Shown here piece after piece: positions 13,001 through 28,000 of a stretch of 64,000 nt of DNA. Position 1 is the first letter of the stretch. Each line of letters begins with the position of its first letter. The stretch is from Parapristionchus giblindavisi (lineage: Eukaryota; Nematoda; Chromadorea; Rhabditida; Diplogasteridae). The stretch is from the NCBI GenBank assembly GCA_943737045.1, contig CALSFV010000050.1, positions 248,001 to 312,000 on the forward strand, read 5' to 3'. The notes below the pieces were generated by a model. That model made no database searches. It was given only the letters and a program-made list of their open reading frames with translations, and had not been told where the DNA came from. A program made the position numbers and the translations under genes.

Positions 13001-16000
13001 TCGTTTCGTTCCTTGTGACAAGAAAGCAATGTCAACGGACTTTTTAACGATTCCTGATCCCCCTACGACAGAGAAACACGTAAATAACAAATCAAGAGAT
13101 CATCTACATAGGCTTTTTATTATAGTCACCCTTTAATGAAAAGACAGTCTCACTACCCTAACTCATAAAGATCGGGAGTTCTGTCGATCAAGTTGTCGGC
13201 TCTCGTCTCAGCTCTGTAATAGAGTCAGATCGAATTAACGTCACCTCCTAATTTGTGGTGGGGACAAATATTACTGTTGAATTGACCTAAGCCGCCTGTT
13301 TTGGCCACCCTCCCTCGCCGCCGCAGGAGGGCTGCGTCCTCGATTTCATGATCTTCGACGAAAACAGCATTTTCACGTCGAACAAATCACGGAGAACGTC
13401 GATTGTCACAAAATGAGAGTGCACTAGGAACCAAAATTGCACTACATACATCATTCAATCATAGACATATCTATTTTGTCCTTGACAATATTATTGCTTT
13501 TTCAAATTAATTTTTATGACATTTTTATGATATACCATTTTGAAGAATTGGGGACATATTTAGTAACAGTTTAAACACATATATCAAGAGCAGGTTCGGA
13601 TTCGCATGATGGGCCAATCCTGACTGCTTCATTGTCAGAAAAGTTAGGAATTTCGCATGAGCAGATCCTTCCACCTTACTTTCAGGAGATACAGAGTTAT
13701 TGATATTATTCTTTAATACATGATCATAGTAGTTACCCTCACCCCCTAATAAGCATTCTCAATAAACGCAAAAAAAATAGGAATTAGTCATTGTTTCAGG
13801 GCCCGAATGCACTTACAAGGGCGCTTAATAGCCCTTTTTACGGTACAATCCAAACATACTTCGCATACCATAGGACCAAGAACAGTTGTTAGGCGAACGA
13901 TCAAATACCAGAATGCGGCATCCCCCGGCGATTCCATACAAGCTGTATCTACACCAGCTGCACACGCTGCAGCTGCATTGTTTAGTTCCGAGTGAATAAG
14001 TAATGCGAAACGAAGACAGGACATAATATCAGCTTGCAAAGTGTTAGTTTGGCATCCATTGTACAGTAGCATTCATGACGAACGCCCAACATCAAAATAT
14101 TGCACTAGGTCGGACGACAACCGTGGAATAAGAACCAACGAGATGAAAACTATGCCCATACTTTGTCTATTCATCAACGATTGTCTCTCATATGCAAATA
14201 GTTCTCATCCATTCGGTTCTCATTCCATGGTTCTCATCCGACCTAGTGCCCAAAATATCTCACGATTACCAAGGTACACTATCACTTCATCCATTACATT
14301 CAAAACATTACAATCATTCCTTATCATTCCATATCCAGAGTACAGCCATAAATTACAATCTTCGCAATCTATTCCTAGATCGACCTACCGTACCCCTATT
14401 ACATCAGCAATAATCATACAATAACAGGTAGGATACAGTGTTCTATTGATAGCAGCCATTCTCATAACATTGATTTCGACGCAATCTTACATATCACAAT
14501 TATTAATATAATAAAGTTAACATCTTACAATTTTAACTTTAATGCGCATGCAAAGTAATACTTGTACATTATAACGTATTATTTGATTTCATAGAAATCT
14601 AGATCGTCAGACCGTCTCAGATCGCAGAGATAGTGGAAGTCAGTCCGCTTTCGGAGCAATTACATCTCACTGAGAGATGAAGAAATGAAGAGAAGGTTGT
14701 AGTCTAACATAAACTTCGATCAAATTTCCCATTTAACTATCATGTCCTTTCGCGTGAGCTCTATTCCGCTCAATGTTATCTCAATCTCGCATCTCCTTCA
14801 TCATAAATGCTGAGGAATTCCAGTGAAATGGAACATCTAGAGCAACAATCAGTGTAGTTCCCACCGAGGTATGCAGTCGTAACTGCCTTTAAAGACCCAG
14901 AGCACCCATCAAATCTACTCATTCCGTCTCTCGTTCAACGATACTCAACATACAAGAGACGATCGGGATGATAGATAAGTCGAACGGACAAAAAACTGAT
15001 TGCTCCTTATAGTACAAATTGAATGCACTTTTCGCAGTTTTCATGGTAAACAAAGGTAAGGGTTCGGTGACATATGAGTTCAAAAAGACTAATGACAATG
15101 GCGATCAATTCGAAAGGAGGAACTGAAGAATCCCTTCATCTAGCATCATTCTTGATATGAAAAAATTGATTGATTTTAAATACAATGATACGAAACAATT
15201 CACTGATACACTCATTATTGATTGATAGATAAAATGATTCATGATACAACCACAAGCTTTTTCACACAGACTCATTCAAACACACGTTTTTAGTCAGTTA
15301 CTCATTTACGTGATCAATCATTTCACTATGATGACTCACGAAGCTTGAAACAATGTTAGGTGTAATACTTCAATATGAAAAGTCTGCGTCATTTATCCCC
15401 AATCCAGCGTCGATTGAAAGAGTGAAAGTGATGAGTGGCATCTATCCATCAACGAATGTTGAAAAAAGGCACTGATCAATTGAGAAACTCAATCCCCTCG
15501 ACTAGTTTTCCATGCCTTACAATAAGGGATAATGCCAAATTTCAAATAATTTATGATATGATTTGATTTGCCCAAGCCTCAAAATATTATAACGTGTATC
15601 ATAACTGCATTTTCTTGTTTCACACTCTTGCCCACCTTTATTCGTCATTTATAATTACCACCGCATGACCATTTCCATACTGCCTTCAACCGATTCGCTG
15701 ATAATGTCCCTACGTCAACTTATACCAATTATCCAATCTCTCTCATCAGTTATGGTGGTAGAAATAAATTTTTAAAAAGGAATAAGAATAAGAATAGAGA
15801 TCGCCTTGCTGTGGGTGAAGAGACTTTTGCCAACGAGATCTTGGTTTTGTTCTCGTTTCTTTGATCTCCGCTCCATATCCTCATTGTCACTGTCGATCAA
15901 TCAACTCGGGGTATAGTATATTAGCCGGAGCCAGATCACGGGAGCCCAAGTACTGTTGTAAACAGATTGATACGGCTAACTTGAAAATTGAAAGCCGTCA

Positions 16001-19000
16001 ACAACCATATCACGTTTTTCTTTAATAGTAAGTTTGATATCTTGACGTGAACCGGCATGAAGTAAGGTTTCCACATATAACAAGGAATTAGGCCCGGGCT
16101 AGCATACTCCCAACGTCGTTAATCAGTTCCCTTACCTAACAAGATCAAAGATCAAAGATCAATCCCCCAAAATATCCCCAGATTACCTGACATCCATGTG
16201 ACAGCTCACTGTACACAAGCAGGTGGTGAGGATATCTCGTGACTATGTCTTATCCATCCCTTATCTCAGTTCTCGTTCCCTTTTCTCACTATCAACTCCC
16301 CAATTCGCACCCTTTCGGGTCGCCCCCCCCCGTTCAAACGCCTAATCATACACAATGAATGTCCAATTCTCTCATTGTCCTGCTATCTCTTCATCTTTTC
16401 ATCTCTATATCTATTACTCTATCTTTATCTCTCTAATTTAGCTCTCTACTTACATCTCTCTACATCTAGCTCTCTCTCATTATCTATCCATCTCTATATC
16501 TCTATCATTATCAATAGATTCCCTATTTCTTTATCTAATTGCCTGTCCCATGTATCTCCCCGTTGTTCCTTGTGACCGCTCAGTCTATATTTAGCCCAAA
16601 TGTATGGTATGGAGAGCAGATTCAGCAGCAATTTTGCTTACAATTTTGCTTTTGTTAGATAATCTTGATAAAGGGTGTTTTAGTTATCATAATAACAAAT
16701 AGTTTAATAAATAAGTATGGTATGAATTCGCATGAAAATTATGTGAATGAGAGTAGCATAAACAGGATTTCACTTTATTACATCACCTTAAATATCAGAG
16801 ATGGTCGATCGGAACTATCATTAGTGTCTACAGATTCTGGTCAAGCTCTGAACTGCTTGTTCGTTCTTACTACTTTATCAGAGGAGCTTAGCAAAATCGG
16901 CAAAAGACTAGGTCTTGGCCGGGTTCGAACCGGCGACCTTCTGCGTGTGAAGCAGACGTGATAACCACTACACCACAAGACCACGAAAGGATTCGATGAA
17001 AAGGCGCTCTCGGTTTTCCCTTCGCTTTCGCACACACTCATGCAATTATTACTTTGAAAATTGCCCTGTGAAGAAGCCGCTAACTGAGGTTTTCCTTTCC
17101 TTTAAGAAAAAACCAACCACACTTCCCCGTTCGCTTTTTGCATATAACTCCAGTGACCGTATTGCCATCGGTATGTCTTATGCTACCTCTGGTACACAAC
17201 TACTAAAAGATTCATCAAAAACTTTTTTATTACTAAATGGTATACTTGTTGTTTTTAACCGAAAATTTTTAGTCTATATGGTGAACTTAGTAAAATAAAA
17301 GAGGTACTTGTACAGTCGATACATTGAAAAAAATTATGCCTGCCTTTTGGCAGGCGTTGTTCAAGCAATTTCATGAAAGCAGCCATGCCAGCCGAGATAG
17401 ATAGCACCACCAAACCAACTTTTAATTTTTTTAAAGTTAATAATAAGGATTGGCGTACAGGGAACTTGTAAGGTGACATTCTGACCAAGCTAACATTTCG
17501 CCTCGACTAAGCTTTTTTGTAATGTACCAAAACGTGCTAATTCCTTCATTATCTGCACTTGAGCACCGTCCCATTCCTCTCATGGCTTATCAATAGAACG
17601 AATCATTCGAACTATGTACAAAACGAGGAAGTGATTTCGATCATCCTTTTCTCGGTTACATCTACGAGTATTCCCTACCGACATAACCCATTTCACGCCT
17701 TGTTGACTCGAATAATTCCATAGCCGCGACATTGCGGCGTCTCATAACTGGAACCGAAATTGATTAGAGTTCGGAATCAAGTTTGGAACCGAAATACGCG
17801 AGCAAAGGCCGGGGAATTTACAGAACACAAAGGTTCCCTGTCTCCGATTAACTGCAGTGATTAGATCGGCTATCAAGCACTCAAATTTGACTGGCGCCCC
17901 CGAAAAAGTGCGCCTAATCAAGCTAACTTACTCCAATGTAACGTTTTATCAATCGAAGGTTCCCAAATATAGCTTTACAGACAGGGAAAATTGGCGTTGG
18001 CAAGCGTAGAAGATAATACGCTGGATATTAAAGGCTTGCCCGAGGACTGAGAATTGGAGAAGCAAACCATAACTAAACCGCCACTATTACATCGAACTAT
18101 CTAAGTATCTTAAGTACATTAAGTAAGTATCTAATTAAGTATGTAAGCAGTAAGTATCTTCCACTCTGGCAATTAATCCTCCCGCTGTCTCCAATTCTGT
18201 CACTAACTGTCTCGCTTGGTACACTACCAGTTCAGGGTTGAACTCGATAGCACAGGAACGGTAGCCCACTTTGAGACTATCAATATTTACAAGTGATCAG
18301 AGCGAGACCAAAAGCTGTCATTTTGCGAGAGGTTCAATCATTCTTATGCCTTGACACTTCAACTCCTCTTCGACCCAAAATTGAATCCCAGTGGATCTGT
18401 GGATCTCGGCCCACTTTAGTCCAATTACCACTTTAGTTTCGCTAATACGAAATTCGATGAATGCATTTGCATGTACGATATATTATGACATTATGATCTA
18501 ATTCCATTCGTCTAACAATGAGTATACCCATAACATAAAGTTGATCGTTGTTGAAGGATTTTTCATTGCAAAATTGGCAATAATTCAAAGATTAGGCATC
18601 GAAAATGACGGATTCGTTCAATATTTTGATCGACTACATTACACTACATCCGACAGAATGTTCAATGAACATCAACCTTTAGGTACAGTATACGGTGTAC
18701 GAATCATCCAGACAAAACAAAATTAATGACAGGTCTAATTAGAAGTGACATTACAGGAGTAGTGTTGATTGTTAGAGATTGTCTGAAAAATTCGACAAAA
18801 TGGAAAAAAATTTACCGCATAAGACAAAAATTCAGAATTTCGATTCCTTACAGGCACACCACAAGCAAATGTTAAACTACCCACTCTGGCAATGCTCTCT
18901 CGCAGAGAGTGTAACCAGAGCGGAGAGCTTCAAATTAGCGCGGGTATTGATTAGTTTTTGCGGTATATGTGCAGAAAGAGAATGAGACATGTCATTTCAA

Positions 19001-22000
19001 TGCGAGATTTCGGTATGATCGCTATGTCTCGCAATACTTTTGGGAGTTTGTGCAGCTATCCCCAAAGAATGTCTCAAAACGTGTCATATCTAGTGTAGAC
19101 GCTCACGTATGTTCCATATCCTCTCACACTCACTCTTTCTCTAGAATTGATCTTCTCCATATTAGATCTATCCAAACGTGGAGCTAAGATAGATACAGCA
19201 GAGATCGACCAAATATGACCGCGAATAAATCATTGTCAAGAGACTTTGGCATCAAAGAATGCAAGATAAACAGAGGAGTTTAGGGTGAAGCCCGAACGAG
19301 AGCTCCCTGTCCAGGGAGCGGTTCTGACAATTCAAATATAATTTGCCTTTGTTTCCATTCAATTATATTATATTTGAATTATATAAATATAATTCAAATA
19401 TAATATAATTGAATGGAAACAAAAGGATAGATCGTGTGGATAAGAAGGTTCCCCATCTTTTGTCCTTCTATGCGTATAATATGATGACAGGATAAATATT
19501 ATTATTATGATGATTATGATTATGACGCCAGTTGAAAAATATGTCATATGGGATGTCTTATGATCTCAACGAGACATTTAGTGGAACAAAATGATGATCT
19601 TGTTATCTCTAATCTGGCCGAGAAATGGTCAACATGCTCAAGCAATATAGACACAGCGAGGTAGAGGCAGAGAAAGACGAGGGAGAAAGAGAGACGTTGA
19701 GGGTATAGAGGTAGAGAGATTCGAAAACAGCTCAAATCAGTGCTAGAGCAACAAAGAACTCTGACTCTCTCAAGCTCCCCTTGCTCTCTAGGTACCCTCC
19801 ATCTACCCTCTACCGTTCACTGTTCTCTAATTCCCCTCTATTTCTCTGTCCACTCTCTCACATTCGCATGATCTCTCATCGACCCGCCCAACCTCCTCTC
19901 ATGCTACTATAAAACGCAGAGCGCCGCCTAACACACACTCCTCAAGAAGCCTCCCACATCCCAGATCAGAAGTATCCTGTACCGTAACCGTTGTCCTACA
20001 GTAACCCTACCGTAACCAGACACCGATACTCAGCCACCTGAAGATGATCTCATACGCACTTCTCATCCTTCTACCGATCTCAGTCCTTGCCCAGTTCATC
20101 CCCAGATATCCCTACTACTCCCCTCAAGGTATGATCTTCGATTAAATTTTATATTTGTTGATTTATTTAAAGATGCAATCATAAATTACATATGCCTTTT
20201 AATGGTAAAATTCGCATTGTTTCAAAAAGTAACTATACAGTGCTGTATTTCGGCTACTACGTTAGGTCTTTAATGCTCTCCGATCTTTGTTCTTTGGTCT
20301 TACCATATTTTCTTTGATTACGCATTCCCTGACTATAAACTAGCGCGCTCAGCCATAAATAGCCCATTCCGTCTACTTAAAACGATGGTACCATTAAGGG
20401 TCTCTTCGTAACACACACTATTTCTTGTTTAACCCTGCGCGTTAGATAGCTCTGAGACTTGTGGTTTGCGTTCATTTAACGACTCCGTATCTCTTTTCTT
20501 TCTCCTAACACCTTTATCCCATCATTTCTTGTCGGCGTTCCCCTTTGATCTCTTCATAATCGCTTTCAACCAAATGAATTGGCCCAAACTGGATGGCACT
20601 TGCGTGAGAAACTACTTTGGCCTAAGTGATATGAAATCATATCGGATCCGTCAGAGCGAATAGTACCCCCTGAGTAATATCGATACCCCAGAGTGGTGAC
20701 CTTATTTCGATAACTACGATTCTATGATAATAATAACTATTACATCATGGGGTATGATTGTACTTTGTGATGTTTACTGCATGCTTTTTGTACTTTTGTA
20801 CTTGTATGAAATTGTTATTACTTATACCCAACAACGCGTGCAATTCATAACATTTACTCTGTCCCTGAACGAAAGACATTCTATTCGTTACATTCTTATG
20901 GCGTTGCAATAACACAACACCAAAGTCAGCACACACCTCCCGCTGTTCAAAATACATCTATTACCTGTTTGGTCCTGGGAAAGACGTCTAATCGCATTGG
21001 ACCCTCCCTCGAAAACACAATTAACTTTAAGATGAATATTAACTTTGATTCTATTGCCCTTCACATTTTCTCTGCGTACCTTCTAAGTACTAGAGTTTCG
21101 ACCCAAAGATGAAAATATTTTGGCTCCTACCGTAATTCTGTCTATGTTCAAATGTACCTACCGTAGTCCATGTCTTGAGGGTTTCAAGAGAGACCAACTG
21201 GAGACCTATCACACGTGGTCGCAGGGGTAAGAACACGCGGGCCCGATAAGCATCTTAAACCGTTCTAGATTTTGTCTCACTTGCGCTGCGATCAGATAAA
21301 ATCATTTCATTACCTAGAAAAGATCGTATCGCTTGCAAAAACGAAGCGATATAGCGTCGACAAAAAACGTTTAATGGCGGTGTGGTCAAATTAATGGGCT
21401 ATAAAGGGATATACTGAAGAACATCGCCTGATCATACGATGATTAAGGAAAAATTACTAAACAAAGAAGGCCCCCTTTTATGACACTTCAGATTCAGTGG
21501 CAAAACTGCTTGGCTAATCTTGATAAAGAGTATTTTTAAAATAATATGAGATCAAAGATCAAATTCTTGATGCTTGCAGAATTTCTTCTCGATTATATGG
21601 ATGCTTCTCCGTCACAATTATCTTTCTCCATGGACTCATTTCCCTCGTACCAGTCGCGATTCGGCAGCTCTCAGGTATGTTCTATTATTGATTCATTGAT
21701 CACATTATTATTGATTACATTATTATTAATATTGATTCCCAATTGATTCTTGTTCTGTTATGTTAATGTGTCAATAATACTGCTTTTTGAAGGCCGTGAT
21801 GCGCGATCTCCCGATCTCATCGCCTTCCCAAACCAAGTTCGACCCATTCGCCCGTCAACCAGGCATGGTGCCCAAGCTCACCGGGTACACGCGAACCACC
21901 ACCTCCGCACCTGTCGCCGCTGATCCCTTCGCTCAGCCTGGCGCCGCGCCCAAATTCACAGGACGCTTCTTAAAGAGTGAGTTTCTTTATCGACTTACAT

Positions 22001-25000
22001 CGAAAACAGGACTTAATCAACAGTTAGATAAAGTGCAATTTGAAAATTTGGTCTATTTGTGCAATTTCAGACCAAGAACAAGCGCCAGTGCCCAAGATGA
22101 GCAAGCAGCAGCTGGCCGAGGAGGAGGCTCACCGTAAGCCAGACATGGCTGTCGACTCCTTCCAGGGACCCGTCACTAATCCCGCCGCTCACTTCTTGAA
22201 GGGAACCAACTTTGAGAAGGTAACATCTTCTATAGTTCTTTATTTCTGCTCAGCTTTCTCTATGTTCTTTCGTATTTACTAGCGTAGAGCTCGTGCGAAG
22301 CCATTTGTTTTAAAAAAACCTTTCTGTAGCACACAGGATACTGTATGCACAATGATCAATCAATAATCAATCAATCAATAATTAATTGTAGATCGCCACT
22401 CCTAAGTGCCGACTGCTCAACTGCGCCGGCCCTGTGCCAAATGACGGTTCCCTCTCAACCGGCTCCACTATGAGCGGAAAGCGCAGCGCCTGCTCACAGG
22501 TGAGAAACTACGATATACTTGGTTCGGCAAAACCAAACCGAAAACCGGGACACCGGATCCGGTACCGTCGGTCACGACTAAACAATCCTGATTCAGGTTC
22601 TGGTACCGATCAATGGGTGTGCCGATGGCGAAGGCTACCCGATGGCGATGCTTTGTTCGATGTGCTGCGAGTGCACGGTACCGCTCGTCTCCGAACTGCT
22701 CAAGACCGCTGAGAACTTCAGACGGGCTTAGAGTATTTCCGTAACCGAGAACCACCAGTTGCCGAACCCGAAACGGTCGGGCTTACGGTATTCGTAACCG
22801 AAGCTCCACCCGATACGGTAACCAACCAACCTTTAAACCATTTTCATCGTCTTATTCTTATCAGTTAGAACGTAGTAGATATTTCCCGCACATACTCGTA
22901 TTATTTCATGCATTTAAACATCGGGTCGTCACCCTTGAATACTTTACTGTGTACAATTTACTCCTCCTTGCCCCAATACTAATAATTGCCGCAAAAAATA
23001 ATCAAAATCTGATACTCTTTCATGCAAGCGGGTAGCACTCCCCTTATCCTTAATCCATTATTATTGTTGTGTACTTGACTACTGTATATAGTGTCCCTGA
23101 TCGATGGATCGATCCTGTCCCCTGATTGTTTGTACAATTTCGTGTCGTTTTTTCGTGTACATATTCGTTGTCTTTGGCAATAAACGTTTTCTTCCTTGTA
23201 GAAACTCTGGAGCTATGCATAATTTCTAATTCCTCAAAAATAGTTTCTTAACAATCGGTGAACTTCGATGTAATCGCTTTGAATACGCACAATTGAAGCA
23301 TGTAATCAGTTTATCTAAAGCTATCAGGTTCCCTGAAGTGCTACGGGACTCGAGCGAAACTTTGTGCCACTTCACGGAAGTTTTTTTCGTAAAAAAACAC
23401 TCCGCGTTAAGACTCAACAATCATGACGAAATCAATACATATCCCGATCCTTGTTCAGCAATCTCCACTGGTTAGCTTAGGATAGCTAGCTTAGCATACT
23501 AGCCATTAGCTAGCTTAGGATACTAGTCAGCCTAGGCCATATTATCATTTATCCTGTTCCTCTCTAAATGAACACTAACATCTCACTCATTCCAATCGAC
23601 ATTGCTCGCATTCCTATCATTCGGCCTCCATTCCTACTCTTTTTCCCTTCTTCTTCATCTTCATTTACCCATTCCTCTATCTCTCTATCTGAGTATCGCT
23701 CTATCACTCTATGTCTAATCCTCCTTATTTATCTATGTCTTTCTCTATCTGTTTCTCTATATCAATCTATATCCATCCTCCTCTGTATCTTTGTCTCTCC
23801 ACATCTCTAACTCTCTTTTCTTCTAGATCTGTCGTTCTATCACTCTTCGTCTTTTTGTCTCTAAATAGGCGACAACGAAATCACTTCATTCTAACGAAAA
23901 CAACTTTGTTTTAGGGGGAACGCAGAGTGTCATGTGAGCATTAAGCTCGATGAGAACTGCGAAAAAAGGTGTCAGTGAGACATGAGTGTGACTAAACCTC
24001 TTTAAACTCATATCTCAAGAACGTTAGACACTCTTCGCTCTGGCAACACTATATCGCACTCATAAGATAGAATCGGAATGTCAGAGCGGAGAGCCAGAAT
24101 AGCCAGAAATTTCAAGCAAATCTCTAGCAACGCTCTCTGGCAGAGAAAGAGTGTAGTGTTTTAAATGTGACCTTTTAAAAAAACTTGAACAATTTGTTGA
24201 CGAGAGAGCACAAACTTTGATCAGTCCACATTAGCAACATTAAAGGACAATGAAATACAGCATCGAAAATCACACTCGAATTAGGCAAGAGGAAAGTGGA
24301 AGATTGGACATTTGATTAGTGAAGTAAAGTGAATTAGCGGGTCTATCGAAACCGGCATTTGACCCGTGTCTCCGAACCCTGGGCGCCTAGTCAATCAACT
24401 GAACTGTAAGTAAGTGACTTACAAGGGAATGGTCTCAGCTCGCGGAAAGCAAACTGGTTGAAATTTTGCATAGGCATAGCTGAACGTATTGTAGGATCGT
24501 TCGTAAAGTTTAAAAATTCTATGCCTCTATTTCATTTTACAGCAATGTCTATGCAAAAATTCATCCAGTTTTCTTTCCGCGAGCGGAGACTATTCCCTTG
24601 TTAGTTTCACTTGAGCGTTCACTTACTACATATCTCATATATGTAATCCTCTCGGAAAGTGGAAGATTGGACAATGAACATAGAACAGTGCACCCTCCTC
24701 ATATCGCTACAACGACGGTGCTTATTTATTTTTGGCACGAGCTATTTTGTAATTAAAAAAACACACTCATTATTTCGCGATTGACCGCTCAAAAGAACGT
24801 AAATATTGAAGAATGAGAGGGCGAGAGAAGGGTTAAAAATTGCCCGGGCCAAAAACAGAGAAAAGCCAGAATACGTTGGCTTTGTTCTCGCAGTATACCG
24901 TAATCCATCCACTCAATCAAAAACAAATTTAAGGCCATATGCCTAATTGCAGGTCACCTTGATCTAATTGTATCTAGTGAAAGGAATAACAGAGTACTTT

Positions 25001-28000
25001 ATCTACTCTAACCTAACTCTTAACAACATTTCTCAAATGTTTTGTATGTTCATTCAACTTTCGCCCATTCTCTTGACAAATAACACGCATACCGAGAACG
25101 CTCTGAATGATCTCCTCTCAATTACCCTGGGTTAGAACGTGTGATGGATGGAAGTGTTGACTTGATGGGATAGATAGACAGTAAGGTAAGATGGAGAGGG
25201 AGAGAGAGAGAGAGAGGGAGAGAGATGAATGATCTTCTCAATCTCCATTTCTACATTGTTCTCTCTCCCCTAATTCTCTCTAATTTAGATAAATGATCGT
25301 CTATGCTTCCTTGTTTGTTACAGTGACAGGTCTCCATGATAAAATAGAGAGGGAGAGGGAGAGGGAGAGGGAGATACGGTGAATATCGTGACGGGGAAGT
25401 AAAAGCCACGTCGTCGCTGCGCTAGATAGGTAGATCAACAAGGAAGAAGATCAGATAGGAACAAGGAAGGCAGAGAAGGAAGAAATAGTATGTGATATGG
25501 AGAGACCGACGGTTTGTTACCCTTTAATGAAGAACGAGGAAGAATTCACACCATTGAACCATATTACGGTACGACGTAGTAATCGCGATTGTAGTCGAAA
25601 GAAATATGTGAAATAGTACTTTTGTCTGTCGGGGGTATTGTGGAAAGATGATATTTGGGGAAAAGGTTAGAAAATGTAGGGGGAAAAAAAAGAATTTTTT
25701 AAATAGAAAAAAAGTAGAAAGACGGATTAAAAATGCACTGACTGTGAGTTTGTTACTTCAACTGTTGATTCTCATATAAAATATTGACGTTAATATTTCA
25801 TGCAGATAACACTTACCGTATCCATCGATGCAGTATTGGCGAACTCGACGACACTTCTCCGTAGCCATTCCACGGGGAGAGAGAACAGTTTACGGACCAC
25901 GGATTCTGATCTGAATATTGGGAAACGTTAAACGTACATTATGTACAAAACCCTATGTAGTCAGAAAATGCTTGTATAAGAATTGTCAGATGATTATTTA
26001 TTTGTTCACTTGTTTATTTTGTCAAATATATATTCATAAAAACACTGGTAAGGAGGGGAGATGGATATAAGTTATTTTGGTTATGGCTTGGCGGCTTTTC
26101 GTTAATAAATTTATTTGTTTAAAATTCATAATAAAAATTAGTTGCCTGGTTGATGCGACGTCATAGATAAGCGACAGCTTGTCCACGTATCGACAGGCGG
26201 AACTAAAAATTTTGTAATATTCAAGAAAAAAAAACGGTAAATTATGTTATTAATTAATTTTTAATTAAAATACATCATAAATACATATGTTATTTTTATA
26301 TTCAGGAGAATCCATATCGACATCAATACACAACATCGTTCATTATCCGATTTTTCAGACCAAAATCAGCAATTGTTCAAAAAAAATTTCAGGGAAATAA
26401 TATGCAAAGATGTCTAGTCATTTTTCTCGTTGTGCTATATTTGTTTGAATTTTTTCTAAATGAGGTAATAAAATCAATGAAAGAACAAAACTAACTCCGT
26501 CGTAAACGACAGCGCCTCCAGTGCCCCGTAGGCTCTCGCCGTGACGTATGCGTCGACGAATTTGGCGAATGCAGTCCGAAACCTTGGAGCATTCATGACA
26601 TCACGAAGACGCTGATGAACCTCGGCTACCGTACTTGCATCGCACCGACTAGATTCTGTCGGTGTTGAGGGTACGGTAGATGGGGAGGATACAGTAGGTA
26701 GCGAAGATAAACAAGCTCGGACATATTCGGAGTGTCTGAAATGCGAGAAATGTATTTTATGCTTGTTATGTTTTTTTTATATTCAAAACATTTAAAAAAA
26801 TGTTTTGAATATAAAAAAATTATATTTAAACTTTTTAACAGATAAAAAGAGTTTTAAAAATTGAAAAAAATGCTTACACGGCAGCAAGCATTGCGAATCT
26901 CGCTAGTGATCGATTCAGCTTCCGAATGAGTTTCGTCGCGGCGGCTACCGTACCCAGTTTGGCAGATGATGGGTCCTGAATGGAAAATTTAAATCGACCA
27001 TTTCTTCAAAAATGCCTCATCTCAATAGAAAGAACTACAGTTCTATTGTCATATTTATTATCTTATAGTCAGTTATGGTGATTCCAAAATATTTTCAAAC
27101 AATATACTTTAACAAATTGATGACGCTTTTAAGTAAGCGACAAATGCATGACTTATTTATTTTTTTTTATAAATAAATTTTTAAAAATTCACTTTAGCCT
27201 TTGAACTCCTACTCGGTGGAACGAGACTGTCCAATGATGCTGTGCTGTTTTGTTCTGAAAATTTTAGATTTTATGTTTTTAAATTATAAAGTAATCGCAA
27301 TAAACTAATATATCACCAAAACGACAACGAAAACCAAAAAAAATTTAAAATCAGTCAATAAACAAGTTTTTTTGTAAATAAATATAAATAATAAATATAT
27401 TTCATGAACTAACTGATTCTCTCCTGTAAACAGTGCTTGCCCAATTCATCCAGATGAGACAGCAGCCGACAGAGGGAGATGCACTCGGCCCACACACTCA
27501 CGCAGTAGCCATTCTGAAAAATCAATCAATTATCGATTGATTTTGGAAAAAAATCAATAAACTATCGATTGATTGTGACACAGGTCATATCCACAACCAT
27601 GGTTGGATTTACAAAATGAGAAAATTAACAGAAAATGGATAATGAATTGATTTTCTGACAAGGGAACGTTCCCAACTTGTCTTGGCAATATGAGATGGCA
27701 ATAGCATGGATAGAAGTTTTCTATGCTGATTACGAATCCGCTTTCATACATTGCCCAATCAAGCTGAGCTTCGAGAAAATCGATATTGAAATTCGACTAG
27801 TTGATTCGAAAATTCACATCTTATCTACCTTATCTACTGAATCACACCAGCAGTTGATTGGATAATTGGCACTACTCTAGAACGCCGGACCAGTCCAATA
27901 GTATTACATAAAAGTGTAGAATAGTCTAGAATAAATGGCTATTCTTCGTGTTTATTTTATTTTTATCATCCTTTTGGACTGGCCCGGTGTTCTGGTCCGG

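Larger units (their letters stand above)
10724..25816. other. 14.9-kb ALS2 intron 21
   Basis: No ALS2-like exon lies here, and phases of exons 21 and 22 join directly. It contains the tRNA-Val gene (16910-16982), the nested secreted-protein gene (20044-22731), several dispersed repeats, pyrimidine-rich CTATCTCTAT tracts (16375-16560, 23640-23880) and polypurine GA tracts near 25196 and 25347. The stretches 10800-16900 and 23200-25800 have no recognisable gene. Confidence 0.7.

Noticed and set aside
14041..14424. 127-residue plus-strand frame
   Set aside because: Half of it runs through a family-C foldback and overlapping frames are also open; no splice-framed exon or motif.
16375..16575. Ser/Leu/Tyr-rich frame, also 23568-23914
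   Set aside because: Produced by TCTCTATCTAT-type simple sequence.
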